A stretch of DNA of 64,000 bases from Aquipseudomonas alcaligenes_A (GCA_048595745.1 CP184361.1); one strand, 5' to 3'. Positions 35,327 to 44,523 are shown, numbered from the stretch's first letter. The notes: generated by a model from the letters alone, not told the origin. Translations and numbers: made by a program.

Positions 35327-36231
35327 TCGTCTACTACTCTCGCTTCCCAGTCAGAGAGGATGCTCTGCAGGGACTCCGTGATTGAAATGCCAGGTGTCCA
35401 CCCGGTCTGTTGTTGTAATTTCCAGGAGTTTCCCGCCACTCGGCGCTGCTCACTGGGGCGCATGCGCGCCGGGTCTTGCAAAAGCTCTACGTCAAGATTG
35501 GTCAGTTCAACCATCTGCTCAATCAAATCGCGAACCCGATATTCCATTCCCGAACAGACGTTGTAAATCTCTCCATTCCGGCCGTTTTCGAGCAAACGAA
35601 AATATGCGCTCAAAACATCACGCACATCGAGAAAGTCACGGGTGACATCTACATCGCCCACCTCGATACAGGGCGCCTGCTGGCCGCGGCGAATGCGAAC
35701 CAGCTGACGGGCCACAGCGGGAATGACGAAGTCTGCTCGCTGCCCCGGGCCTATATGGTTGAAGGGGCGCGCCACCATGATGCGCCAAGGCTCAAGGTAG
35801 CTCCACTGCAGGCAGAGCAACTCGGCAGCAACCTTACTGACGGCGTAGGGGTTGCGCGGCCTGGGCGGAAGACTCTCATGTATGGGCAAATCCGCCTCTG
35901 CCACCTGCCCATAGACATCGCCGGAGCTGACATACAGCAAGCTGCCGCTAAAACCAGACTGTTTCAGCGCCTGAAGAAGATTGAGCGTGCCGAGCAGATT
36001 GATCTCGATGGTCTGCCTCGGTGCACGGAAAGCTTCCGGCACAAAGGTCTGTCCCGCCAGGTGAATGACGGCATCCGGGCAATCCCTCTGCACAATCTCC
36101 GCAAGAGAGCTCGGGTCAAGCAGTTCAAGCCGCGAATAATCCAGCAGCTGCCATTTGGCACGCTGCGGATGCTGCAGTAGCCGCTGCCCGACGAAGCCAC
36201 TGAGGCCTGTTACCAGTAACTTTCTGGTCAT
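35323..36231 (-). CDS. rmd: GDP-4-dehydro-6-deoxy-D-mannose reductase
   Basis: A 302-residue extended SDR making GDP-D-rhamnose, the only donor for the D-rhamnan. It has VTGLSGFVGQRLL at the N-terminus and NPYAVSKVAAELL with the YxxxK pair. I chose MTRKLLVTGL (36231) because it lies 4 bp after the phosphatase stop; an earlier start would add ten unrelated residues. In P. aeruginosa rmd is usually the first gene of this operon; here it follows two polyprenyl-phosphate-ribose genes with no gap. Confidence 0.94.
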   Translation of the reverse strand: MTRKLLVTGLSGFVGQRLLQHPQRAKWQLLDYSRLELLDPSSLAEIVQRDCPDAVIHLAGQTFVPEAFRAPRQTIEINLLGTLNLLQALKQSGFSGSLLYVSSGDVYGQVAEADLPIHESLPPRPRNPYAVSKVAAELLCLQWSYLEPWRIMVARPFNHIGPGQRADFVIPAVARQLVRIRRGQQAPCIEVGDVDVTRDFLDVRDVLSAYFRLLENGRNGEIYNVCSGMEYRVRDLIEQMVELTNLDVELLQDPARMRPSEQRRVAGNSWKLQQQTGWTPGISITESLQSILSDWEARVVDE

Positions 36232-36235
36232 GTCA

Positions 36236-36655
36236 TCAACCTCCGAACAGCGGACGATAAGCATGGATCAACCAAGCCATCGCCCCCCCAACCAGCAGTC
36301 CCGCCACAATTTCCAGACGGCTATGTCCGATGCGCTCGCGCAGCAGAGGCTGCTCCGCCGACAGACGGTTGAGGCGCTCAGCCTGCAGGCCGACCTGACG
36401 TCTCAGGCTGTTGGCATCCAGAAGAACGATATAAGCGAGGGTCAGGGCCACGCCAAACGCCGGGTGGTCAATGCCTTCGCGCAAGGCAATTAGGGTCACC
36501 ATGCTGCCCACAATGGCGCTGTGGTTGCTCGGCATTCCGCCATAACCGATCAGATCGAATGCCAGGCGCCGGGCCCGCAGGCTGTTAATGGCGAACTTGC
36601 TGCAACCTGTGATCAGCCAAGCCGCGAAAGGTGTAATGAGATAGGACAGATCCAT
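36236..36655 (-). CDS. Divergent PAP2-family membrane phosphatase (Rv3807c-like)
   Basis: A 139-residue membrane protein of the divergent PAP2 family: GYGGMPSNHSAIVGSMV and a later GHSRLEIVAGLLVGG, with four hydrophobic segments. Homologues beside UbiA-type 5-phosphoribosyl transferases are thought to remove the 5-phosphate of polyprenyl-phosphoryl-phosphoribose. I chose MDLSYLITPF (36655) because it overlaps the upstream stop as ATGA, like most junctions in this operon. Longer starts up to 36694 are possible. Confidence 0.8.
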   Translation of the reverse strand: MDLSYLITPFAAWLITGCSKFAINSLRARRLAFDLIGYGGMPSNHSAIVGSMVTLIALREGIDHPAFGVALTLAYIVLLDANSLRRQVGLQAERLNRLSAEQPLLRERIGHSRLEIVAGLLVGGAMAWLIHAYRPLFGG

Positions 36656-37533
36656 CAGCTTGGCCATAAAGCGCTTGCGCATACGGCGCCCCAAACAACA
36701 ACGGTCAGCTGCAGCTGCCAGTCACCAAGCAGGGCGTCAGTAGGCGACTCACCTTCGTTGCGCGCCTCGACGATGAACCAGTAGCGGTAAAGCCCGAACA
36801 GCACCAGAGGAATGGTCAGCACCAGCTCCGGGCGCGTCTGCATGACGAACAGGCTATAAAAAAGCAGGGCCCCTGTGGCGGCCATCTCAGCGTAACGATC
36901 AATAAGCTGGGGCGTGTAGTGCCCCAACACCTCGCGGCTATCGTCGCCGTGACTGGCCAATTCCTGGCGGCGCTTGACGGCAGCCAGGTACAGGGCAAGA
37001 CAGAGCGTTGTGACAAACATCCAGGCCGAAACGGGCACATCCAGGGCCATGGCTCCGGCATAGACACGCAGCACGAAACCGATGGCGACCGTGAAGATGT
37101 CCACAACCGGTTGGTGCTTCAAAACGAAGGTGTAAGCCAGATTTAGCAGGAGGTAGCCAACAATCACTGGTAGCACACGCGGGGAGAGCCACCAGCTGAC
37201 GACCAGCAAGCCATAGAGCAAAGCCAGGACCACCAGCGCCAGTGAGACAGGCACCAGCCCGGACGCCAGAGGACGGGTCAAGGACTTCTTGGGGTGCCGT
37301 CGGTCTCGTTCTATATCATGCAGATCGTTGACGACGTAGCAGGCCGAGGACGCTATGCAGAAGACCGCCATGGCGAACAGACTGTCGACAAGCGCCGAGG
37401 CGTAAACGAACTGACCGGTAAACAGCAGGGGCGCCAGGACAAAGGCATTTTTGACCCACTGCCGTGGCCTTAGAAGAGCAAATACCCCTTGAAGACGCGC
37501 TAGAGTGCCGCGCGACGCTGCGTTAGCATGCAT
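36655..37533 (-). CDS. Polyprenyl-phosphate 5-phosphoribosyltransferase (UbiA family, Rv3806c-like)
   Basis: A 292-residue UbiA-fold protein with about eight membrane helices. The first aspartate-rich site reads VVNDLHDIERDRRHPKKS followed by RPLASG, which is typical of decaprenyl-phosphate phosphoribosyltransferases rather than of ubiquinone or heme enzymes. It would join PRPP to polyprenyl phosphate, the first step toward polyprenyl-phosphoryl-arabinose. It is the first gene of the minus-strand operon that runs through the phosphatase into rmd...wbpZ, and it starts 27 bp from the divergent gtrA gene. Confidence 0.88.
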   Translation of the reverse strand: MHANAASRGTLARLQGVFALLRPRQWVKNAFVLAPLLFTGQFVYASALVDSLFAMAVFCIASSACYVVNDLHDIERDRRHPKKSLTRPLASGLVPVSLALVVLALLYGLLVVSWWLSPRVLPVIVGYLLLNLAYTFVLKHQPVVDIFTVAIGFVLRVYAGAMALDVPVSAWMFVTTLCLALYLAAVKRRQELASHGDDSREVLGHYTPQLIDRYAEMAATGALLFYSLFVMQTRPELVLTIPLVLFGLYRYWFIVEARNEGESPTDALLGDWQLQLTVVVWGAVCASALWPS

Positions 37534-37560
37534 GCCATTTTTTCCGGATGGCTGATTGTT

Positions 37561-37965
37561 ATGAAGTTAGCGGCGATCTACACCTTGCTGGCGGCCTTGG
37601 CGACCATCTGCAATATCGCCGCGCAAGACATATTCCTGTCGGTCTACAGGGGCCCTTATGACATTTTCTTGTCTGTCCTGTCGGGCACGGCAGCGGGGCT
37701 GATTCTCAAGTATGTGCTCGACAAACGCTATATCTTTCGCTTCAAAGCCGACAACATGACGCATGATGGTCGAGTTTTCCTGCTCTACAGCCTGATGGGC
37801 GTTTTCACTACGGCGATTTTCTGGGGATTCGAGTTCACCTTCCATCTAGTGTTCCAGACTGATGCCATGCGCTATCTCGGCGGAGTCATCGGCCTGGCGA
37901 TAGGCTATTGGGCCAAGTACGCACTGGATAAGCGCTTTGTTTTTCGTGCCACCGGAGGCAATTGA
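37561..37965 (+). CDS. GtrA-family membrane protein (Rv3789-like)
   Basis: A 134-residue protein with four membrane helices and the GtrA pattern (KYVLDKRYIFRF near residue 60 and KYALDKRFVFRA at the end). GtrA proteins are linked to movement or anchoring of polyprenyl-phosphate sugars; the mycobacterial Rv3789 lies in the same place beside dprE1. The start MKLAAIYTLL is chosen to fit the first helix; an alternative at 37528 would overlap the divergent ubiA gene. The stop and the next start overlap (TGATG). Confidence 0.88.
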   Translation: MKLAAIYTLLAALATICNIAAQDIFLSVYRGPYDIFLSVLSGTAAGLILKYVLDKRYIFRFKADNMTHDGRVFLLYSLMGVFTTAIFWGFEFTFHLVFQTDAMRYLGGVIGLAIGYWAKYALDKRFVFRATGGN

Positions 37966-39263
37966 TGGTGTTACAGGGCTGGGGGCGTTATCCGCGAACT
38001 GAAGGTTTAACACTTTGGCCAAGCGCGCTCGGCGACATCCCTCAGATGCTGGGGCAGCCGCTAATCCCCAGAGGCTACGGACGAAGCTACGGCGATAGCT
38101 CCCTGGCTCCAGTCGCACTGGAAACCAGGCGCTGTAATCATCTACTGGCCTTTGACCAGAGCAATGGGCTGTTGCATTGCCAGGCAGGTGCGAGCCTCAG
38201 CGATATCCTGGCTGTTTTCGTCCCGCTCGGCTGGTTCCTGCCAGTCACTCCGGGTACGCGCTTTATCAGTGTCGGCGGAGCTATCGCTAGCGATGTGCAT
38301 GGCAAAAACCATCATGTCGATGGCTGTTTCAGCACTTGCCTCGAAGAAATGGAACTACTGCTGGCGGACGGCAGTCGGGTCACCTGCTCCCGCTCCGAGC
38401 GGGGCGAGCTCTTCCGGGCCACCTGCGGCGGCATGGGGCTCACCGGGATAATCTTGACTGCCAAGTTGCGCCTCAGAAGAGTCCCCAGCGCCTTTATCGA
38501 GCAAACCACGCACAAAGCCAGCAATCTTGACGAGGCGCTGGATTTATTCGAGCGCCACCATGCCAGTACTTATTCTGTGGCCTGGATCGACTGCCTGGCC
38601 CGGGGCAAAGCGCTGGGACGATCCCTGCTGATGCTGGGTGAGCACTCTCCGGAAGGAGGGCTTCAACTGCCCGTGAGGCCGGCGCTTGGCATCCCGATGG
38701 ACATGCCGGGCTGCTTGCTCAATCGCTACTCGATACAGGCATTCAACGCCCTTTACTACAACCGGATCCAGCGTCCGGAGAGCCATCAGCGAGTTTCCTA
38801 TGAGAGCTTTTTCTATCCCCTTGACGGCATCAACCAGTGGAACCGTCTCTACGGGCGAGAAGGCTTTGTTCAGTACCAGTTCGTCATACCTCGAGAGGCA
38901 GGCCTGCTCGGGCTGCGCGCCATCCTCAAACGCATCGCCGACTCACAACGCGGCTCTTTTCTCGCCGTATTGAAAGCATTCGGCCCCCACAACGGCAATC
39001 TGCTGTCCTTTCCTCTTGAGGGCTATACCCTTGCGCTGGACTTCAAGATGGAGCCGAACCTGCTTCCTCTTCTGGATGAGCTGGACGCCATGGTGCTAGA
39101 CCATGGCGGCCGCCTCTACCTCACCAAGGACGCGCGCATGGGCGCTGCGACCTTCAAACGCAGCTACCCCAACTGGCAGCAATTTCAGTCCGTACGCGCC
39201 TCCGTGGGTGCGCTGGGCCGCTTCGCCTCGCTGCAGTCCCGTCGTCTCGGCCTGGATGAATGA
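37965..39263 (+). CDS. dprE1: Polyprenylphosphoryl-beta-D-ribose 2'-oxidase, DprE1-like
   Basis: A 432-residue FAD-linked oxidoreductase. The N-terminal part has WGRYPRTEG and PRGYGRSYGDSSLAP; the FAD site has SVGGAIASDVHGKNHH, highly characteristic of DprE1. The enzyme oxidises the ribose 2'-OH to the keto form, and DprE2 reduces it to arabinose. In this protein the mycobacterial cysteine targeted by benzothiazinones could not be placed by eye. It overlaps gtrA by one base and nearly abuts the DprE2-like gene. Confidence 0.92.
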   Translation: MVLQGWGRYPRTEGLTLWPSALGDIPQMLGQPLIPRGYGRSYGDSSLAPVALETRRCNHLLAFDQSNGLLHCQAGASLSDILAVFVPLGWFLPVTPGTRFISVGGAIASDVHGKNHHVDGCFSTCLEEMELLLADGSRVTCSRSERGELFRATCGGMGLTGIILTAKLRLRRVPSAFIEQTTHKASNLDEALDLFERHHASTYSVAWIDCLARGKALGRSLLMLGEHSPEGGLQLPVRPALGIPMDMPGCLLNRYSIQAFNALYYNRIQRPESHQRVSYESFFYPLDGINQWNRLYGREGFVQYQFVIPREAGLLGLRAILKRIADSQRGSFLAVLKAFGPHNGNLLSFPLEGYTLALDFKMEPNLLPLLDELDAMVLDHGGRLYLTKDARMGAATFKRSYPNWQQFQSVRASVGALGRFASLQSRRLGLDE

Positions 39264-40002
39264 CATGAAAAAGGTTTTGATCATCGGCGCCACCTCTGCG
39301 ATCGCCGAGGCCGTCGCCCGAAAATTCGCCAGTCGCGGTGATCAGCTGTTTCTCCTGGCACGCAATGCAGAGCGCCTCGACTCCTTGCTACAGGATCTGC
39401 GTGTACGTGGCGCAGCCAGCGCGCAGGGTGCTGCGTTTGATGCCAACGCCACGCACGAACATGAACGCCTATTGAGTGAAGCAATGGCCGCTCTGGGCAC
39501 TCTGGATATTGTCCTCATAGCGCATGGCACTCTGGGCGATCAGAAAGCCTGTGAAAGCAGCGTCGACCTAACATTACAGGAGCTTCAGACCAATGCCCTG
39601 AGCGTGATAGCTCTGCTAACGCGCCTGGCGAACCATTTCGAGCTTCAGAAGCATGGCAGCATTGCTGTGATCAGCTCGGTGGCAGGAGATCGCGGCCGTC
39701 AATCGAACTACGTGTATGGCACTGCCAAGGGGGCTCTCACATTCTTCCTGCAGGGGTTGCGTAACCGCCTGAGTCGGAGCGGAGTGCAGGTGCTGACGAT
39801 CAAGCCGGGTTTTGTCGACACCCCAATGACCACCATTTTCCCCAAAGGACCGCTATGGGCCAGCCCGGAAAAGGTGGCTAGTGACATTCTGGGCGCGCTC
39901 AATAAGCGCCGAGATGTCCTCTACACCCCAGGATTCTGGCGGCTAATCATGCTGATCATCCGAGCTATTCCGGAGGCAATCTTCAAAAGGCTGTCGCTTT
40001 GA
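39256..40002 (+). CDS. dprE2: Decaprenylphosphoryl-2-keto-ribose reductase, DprE2-like SDR
   Basis: A short-chain reductase of 245-248 residues with KKVLIIGATSAIAEAVARKFA at the start, the catalytic serine in AVISSVAGDRG, and YVYGTAKGAL (YxxxK). It completes epimerisation of polyprenyl-phospho-ribose to the arabinofuranose form. The start may be ATG 39256 or ATG 39265; neither has a strong ribosome site and the gene is probably translationally coupled to dprE1. The C-terminal end has an amphipathic helix (MLIIRAIPEAIFKRLSL), as in mycobacterial DprE2. Confidence 0.9.
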   Translation: MNDMKKVLIIGATSAIAEAVARKFASRGDQLFLLARNAERLDSLLQDLRVRGAASAQGAAFDANATHEHERLLSEAMAALGTLDIVLIAHGTLGDQKACESSVDLTLQELQTNALSVIALLTRLANHFELQKHGSIAVISSVAGDRGRQSNYVYGTAKGALTFFLQGLRNRLSRSGVQVLTIKPGFVDTPMTTIFPKGPLWASPEKVASDILGALNKRRDVLYTPGFWRLIMLIIRAIPEAIFKRLSL

Positions 40003-41852
40003 GAGCATCAACGCCGAGTGTCATTTTCCTGCAAGCAACCTTTGTTGCTGCGGGAATTCTTGCTTGGCTAGGGGCAAGCCTTTTGCTGGACGGCGGCGTC
40101 CCCTTTGGCGACTTCGCTGCCGATATGCTGCTTGCCAATCGCCTTTCCGATGACGGCGTGTTACTGGTCGGGCACTACTCGCGCTTTGGATTCAACCACC
40201 CTGGTCCGTTCTGGTTCTATTTCAATTGCCTCGTCGAGTGGTCGTTACAGGTCACAGGAGCATCCCGCCCTCAGCTTTGGGCCATAGGCCAAGTCACACT
40301 GGCAGCGCCTCTTCTGGCAGTCTCCGGCTGCCTACTCAGTCATCTATTGCTGGGTAAAGTCAGAGTTCTACCCGTCATGCTGGTCGTCATAACCCTGATT
40401 GGCTTCGCAGGGTGGACGCTGGTCAGCATATGGATGCCGCACCGTCTGATCATTGTGTATGCCGCATTTCTGGTCTGTTGCTGTGGCCTAATGCAGGGCA
40501 TACCCAGACTCCTCCCTCTCGCCGTAGCCCTGGCCGGCATGCTGATTCACGGCTATGCAACCATGCCAATTTTCACGCTGCCATTTCTGGGCGCAGCCTT
40601 TCTGTACGGCTACCGTAAGCGCAAATCGCCTCCTCATTGGCCAGAAATAGCCATTTCTGGGCTTATTGCCGCACTCTTTGCTGCCCCCTTGATCTACGAC
40701 GCACTAAGGGTCTCACCCAGCAACTTCAGTAAATTGCTATATGTACAATTGGGATTCGCTGGACTTGTAAAGCCGACCTGGCAGGAGCTCGGCAGATTCA
40801 TGAACGAATTGATGCCAGTCGGCAGCCCATGGGCGCTTGGCTTCTCCCTCCTGGCCTTGGTCGCTTTCCGGGCAAATGGGCGCAAGGCCTGGGGCATATG
40901 GCTAATGCTGGGCTGCGTCACTCTGGTTTTTGCGCTCTACTACAAGAGCACACCTGCCCCTCTGTATGCCTTCACCGGCCTGTTCTACTCGGCAATACCA
41001 CCATTGTTTTTAGCATCTGTGTTACTGGCTGTCATCGCCCATGCAGAACAGCAATGGAGTAGTCGCACTCACCTGTCGACAGCATTGCTTGGTTCGGGCT
41101 TGTGTCTAGTTTTGTACTTCTCTCCCTTTGCTCGAAGTCCGGATATGGGAGGAGGGCTTGACGAAGAGTTAGAGCAGTTCGCCAAATACATCAAAAGCAT
41201 CGCACATCCTCAACGCCCCGTTGCACTGGACTATTCCCAGCATGAGTTATGGACTTTCCTCGCAGGGCTGATGCTAAGACTTGATGAACAGGCTATCCCC
41301 ATCTGCACAACATGGCAGCACATGGGCTATCTCTACACGCCGAAACACATATGTCCAGTTAACCATAAACCAGACTATCGACTTGTCTCCGCCGCAGAAT
41401 GCGATGAGCACTGCGCTCTGGTTACTTCTTCATATGGCATGCGCAAAACAATTCCCAGCTTGTTGCGAACAGATCAAGTTGCAGGCCCTGAAAGTGAAAC
41501 ACTTACATTCCTAGGCTGGTATCCCCCAGAAGCCGAGCATCGCTGGAGCCATGGAACAAGCGCACGCATTCTGTTCACACCAGCAACGAGCCCTCGCATG
41601 ATCAAGGCGATCGTCCTCCGCTTTGCGAGCTTGGGACAGCAGCGAGTTCTCATCTATCTAAACGGGCAGATTCTGCACCAAGCAATCCTGGACGGCGGAG
41701 AGGTTGAATTGCAGCTCCCACTTGCAGTTGACAGGCTTAAAAATGGCAGTAACGAATTACACTTTGAACTGCCGGACGCTCATCGCCCCGGGGGAGCAGA
41801 TGCTCGGACGCTTGCCCTGTCATTCAAGAGCATCCAGCTTTCCGCTTACTGA
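39999..41852 (+). CDS. Polytopic membrane protein, candidate D-arabinofuranosyltransferase
   Basis: A 617-residue protein with an N-terminal helix, a periplasmic loop containing FGDFAADMLLANRLSDDG and RFGFNHPGPFWFYFN, about ten further membrane helices to residue ~375, and a C-terminal soluble beta-rich region ending in a domain like a carbohydrate-binding module (about 510-617). Acidic residues in the first loop and the overall layout fit GT-C glycosyltransferases that use polyprenyl-phosphate sugars. It starts with TTG overlapping the dprE2 stop (TTGA), preceded by AAAGG. Its place after the D-arabinose donor genes matches that of AftA in mycobacteria, so it is a candidate arabinofuranosyltransferase. 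The family was not identified by motif, so the function is inference. Confidence 0.65.
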   Translation: MRASTPSVIFLQATFVAAGILAWLGASLLLDGGVPFGDFAADMLLANRLSDDGVLLVGHYSRFGFNHPGPFWFYFNCLVEWSLQVTGASRPQLWAIGQVTLAAPLLAVSGCLLSHLLLGKVRVLPVMLVVITLIGFAGWTLVSIWMPHRLIIVYAAFLVCCCGLMQGIPRLLPLAVALAGMLIHGYATMPIFTLPFLGAAFLYGYRKRKSPPHWPEIAISGLIAALFAAPLIYDALRVSPSNFSKLLYVQLGFAGLVKPTWQELGRFMNELMPVGSPWALGFSLLALVAFRANGRKAWGIWLMLGCVTLVFALYYKSTPAPLYAFTGLFYSAIPPLFLASVLLAVIAHAEQQWSSRTHLSTALLGSGLCLVLYFSPFARSPDMGGGLDEELEQFAKYIKSIAHPQRPVALDYSQHELWTFLAGLMLRLDEQAIPICTTWQHMGYLYTPKHICPVNHKPDYRLVSAAECDEHCALVTSSYGMRKTIPSLLRTDQVAGPESETLTFLGWYPPEAEHRWSHGTSARILFTPATSPRMIKAIVLRFASLGQQRVLIYLNGQILHQAILDGGEVELQLPLAVDRLKNGSNELHFELPDAHRPGGADARTLALSFKSIQLSAY

Positions 41853-41900
41853 TGACCCATCAATTCACTTTGGCACCACTAGCGCTGTCCGAATAAAAAC

Positions 41901-43088
41901 TTAACCCACAGCGCGGGATGGGTTGATCACTGAATCACCCCTACTATTCGACTCTAAGGCCACCAATCTGCGCCTAGCTCGTTCGGCACCCATGCGCCTC
42001 AAAGGCTCTTCGACAAACCGGAAGTTGAGCTCTGCCAGCACCACGATGAGCGAGCCGGCAACGAGCAAGAGCAGTGGCACCAACTCGACCGTATAGGCCT
42101 GGCCGGTAGCCTCCAGATAGCGAGTCACGCCCTCATGGGTAAGGCGGAATGCCGGCAGGTGGATCAGGTAGATCCCATAGGATCTGGCACCGAGCCATAC
42201 CAAGATACCCGTCAGCGCTTGGTAGCCGAGCAGGTAGCCTCGTCCGTAGGAGGCCAGCCAGACAAGGACGGCAGCGGTCATCGCCAGCAGCCCCATGTTT
42301 ATCGACCAGGCGAACAGTAGTGCGGGGACGGTAACCAGCAAAACAAACAGCAGCAGCGTGACCAACAGGGCCAGAGGGCGTCGGCACAGGGCGCTGGGTT
42401 CCAGGCGCTGATACCATGGGCTGCGGGACAGCATGAAAACCAAGATGCCCCAGGCGAAGCCATCTATGCGAAATGAGGCAAGGTACTGCGAAGTCAGATC
42501 GCCGAATGGGTTGCGACTAAGCGGGAACTGGATCGCCACCACAAGCAGGAGGGCCGCAATCCTGGCCCGCTTGCCTGTGACCAGCAGCAGGAACAACGGC
42601 AGCACAAAGTAAAACTGCTCCTCCAGCGATAGGCTCCAGTAGACGTTGTTCGGCGCCAGCCAGCCGTACATGTGTGCGATGTTCGCGGAAAAACTAAAGA
42701 TGGCCAGCGCACTTTTAAGGTTTTGCTCCAGATCCATGAACACGCCGGTTCGGTTGAAAACGACGGTACAAAGCATGCCAACCAGAACCCACAGCCAGGC
42801 CGATGGGAGCAGGCGATAACAGCGACGCACCCAGAATGCGCGAGCCGCCGGCCAGAATGCGCCAGCGGCTCGATGTTGATCGAAGTAGTCGCAGTAGCTT
42901 CTGGCCACCACGTAGCCAGAAATACAGAAGAAAAGGTCAACCCCAACGCCGAAGCTGGCGTACCGAAACACTGGCATGAGGTGTTCGGCAATGAAGGGGG
43001 AGAGCAGAATGGAATGGGCAACCAGTACCAGACAGATCGACAGCGCCCGCAGCTTTTCGACTTCGAGATTTTTCACTTCACGGCTCAC
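41901..43088 (-). CDS. Acyltransferase family 3 (OafA/YrhL type) membrane protein
   Basis: A 395-residue membrane acyltransferase with about ten helices. The N-terminal LRALSICLVLVAHS carries the conserved R and H, followed by FGVGVDLFFCISGYV and SLSLEEQFYFVLPLF. Such proteins usually O-acetylate surface polysaccharide. A GTG start at 43088 is preceded by a perfect AAGGAGGTGA at 43092-43101, which lies inside the end of the upstream gene. It is the last gene of a six-gene operon and converges on the candidate arabinosyltransferase. Confidence 0.9.
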   Translation of the reverse strand: MSREVKNLEVEKLRALSICLVLVAHSILLSPFIAEHLMPVFRYASFGVGVDLFFCISGYVVARSYCDYFDQHRAAGAFWPAARAFWVRRCYRLLPSAWLWVLVGMLCTVVFNRTGVFMDLEQNLKSALAIFSFSANIAHMYGWLAPNNVYWSLSLEEQFYFVLPLFLLLVTGKRARIAALLLVVAIQFPLSRNPFGDLTSQYLASFRIDGFAWGILVFMLSRSPWYQRLEPSALCRRPLALLVTLLLFVLLVTVPALLFAWSINMGLLAMTAAVLVWLASYGRGYLLGYQALTGILVWLGARSYGIYLIHLPAFRLTHEGVTRYLEATGQAYTVELVPLLLLVAGSLIVVLAELNFRFVEEPLRRMGAERARRRLVALESNSRGDSVINPSRAVG

Positions 43089-44523
43089 CCGTCACCTCCT
43101 TGTTCAGGCGCGTGATAGTACAGCCGCTATCCTCGCTCTTGCGCGGAAAGCCGTCCCAGTCATAGAGCGCAAGGTATGCCGGAATCATCACGCTGTCGCA
43201 AAGCACTCTGTAGTCCAGCGTGCGAGGGGGAAACACTTTGGTCACGCTATATGCCGAGCCCGACCAGAGCGCGCCTGATGCGGCAAAATCAGCAAAGAAA
43301 TACGGCTCAACACCTGAATAGCCAAAGGACACCGTAGTCCCTGGCGGTAGGCTCCTAACGAAGGAGCGCACCTTGTCAATCTCGGTGTCCGGCAGAAAAT
43401 CACGCACCAACTTGCCCAGAGAGGGCTTGAATGGGTCATGTTCCGGCGTGCTGCGATAACTGTAATAACCCTGGGCGGCGATCATCATCACCGCCACGGC
43501 AATACAAGCTGACTTGGCAAAGGGTGCGGCCAACTCCCGGCTGCTTGCCAGTGCGCCAAGCGCGAGCAGCCAGAAGCCGAAGCTAAAGGCAAAGTAGTAC
43601 CACATATTGTGGCCGTTCAGCGTCATTGCGATGAAGGCCACGCCGTACAGAGAGAGCAGCGTTTCTGCCGCAAATCGGCGATGAGCGAGCAACTGCAATG
43701 CCGGAACGCACAGACAGAGACCCACCAACATCCAGCCGCTGCGCCCCCCCATTACCGGAGAGCCTAGTTTGTAGGCGAACTGAAACTGCATGTCCTCAAG
43801 GAAACCACCGATGTTCTTGAGCACAAAGAGCCCATAGCCAGCCAGCGCCGCCACTGCCACCACCAGCGCCAGTAGCTCCCACGACCCAACGGTAAGACTC
43901 TCGCGGCGCAGGATCTTCCAGGCGACCAACACCGCATAGGGCAGCAAAAAATACACTGCATTGAAATGCACGGTGGCTGCGAGCAACACCAGTGCCAGGC
44001 CCAGCGCATACTGACGCTTCAGCGATGCCAGCAGAGATAACAGGAAGAGGAGGCTGTAGAGAGTCTCCATCCGCGCGATGTTGGACGTGACCAAGGCAAA
44101 GGGCGAGAGAAAGGCCATCAGCATCAAGAGCATGCCCAGATGGCGCCGCCATCCTTGCAGGCTGATGCGCAGAACCAAAAGCGCAACGGCAGCCATGCCG
44201 AGATAAAGCACGCAGGAAACCCAGCGCGACACTTCAAAGCTGTAGCCAAATACCTTGTAAACGCCCGCCAGCAGCAACATGAAGCCTGGCGGCATCCACA
44301 TCACCGTACGCTCACTGTTCAAACCATAGACATAGAAGCTGCCGGTACGACTGAACTCGAATGCTTGAGAAATGAATGCGGTTTCATCGTTCCACGGAAT
44401 GGGAAATTCAAATCCCAGCGCGAGACGGACGAAGAGCACCACGCACACCAGAAAAATCATGCAACCCGCGGTATACAGCCCTTCCCGCGACTGCAATGCT
44501 CTGCCAAGCGCCCGGGCTGTCAT
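43078..44523 (-). CDS. GT-C-type membrane glycosyltransferase, family uncertain
   Basis: A 481-residue protein with about twelve membrane helices and a periplasmic C-terminal portion. The first loop contains PIPWNDETAFISQAFEFS with an acidic pair, as in GT39/GT83-like enzymes that use lipid-phosphate sugar donors. It may add a side residue or modify a lipid-linked glycan. The ATG overlaps the methyltransferase stop (ATGA) and its 3' end supplies the strong ribosome site for the acyltransferase. The substrate is not predictable. Confidence 0.75.
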   Translation of the reverse strand: MTARALGRALQSREGLYTAGCMIFLVCVVLFVRLALGFEFPIPWNDETAFISQAFEFSRTGSFYVYGLNSERTVMWMPPGFMLLLAGVYKVFGYSFEVSRWVSCVLYLGMAAVALLVLRISLQGWRRHLGMLLMLMAFLSPFALVTSNIARMETLYSLLFLLSLLASLKRQYALGLALVLLAATVHFNAVYFLLPYAVLVAWKILRRESLTVGSWELLALVVAVAALAGYGLFVLKNIGGFLEDMQFQFAYKLGSPVMGGRSGWMLVGLCLCVPALQLLAHRRFAAETLLSLYGVAFIAMTLNGHNMWYYFAFSFGFWLLALGALASSRELAAPFAKSACIAVAVMMIAAQGYYSYRSTPEHDPFKPSLGKLVRDFLPDTEIDKVRSFVRSLPPGTTVSFGYSGVEPYFFADFAASGALWSGSAYSVTKVFPPRTLDYRVLCDSVMIPAYLALYDWDGFPRKSEDSGCTITRLNKEVTGEP

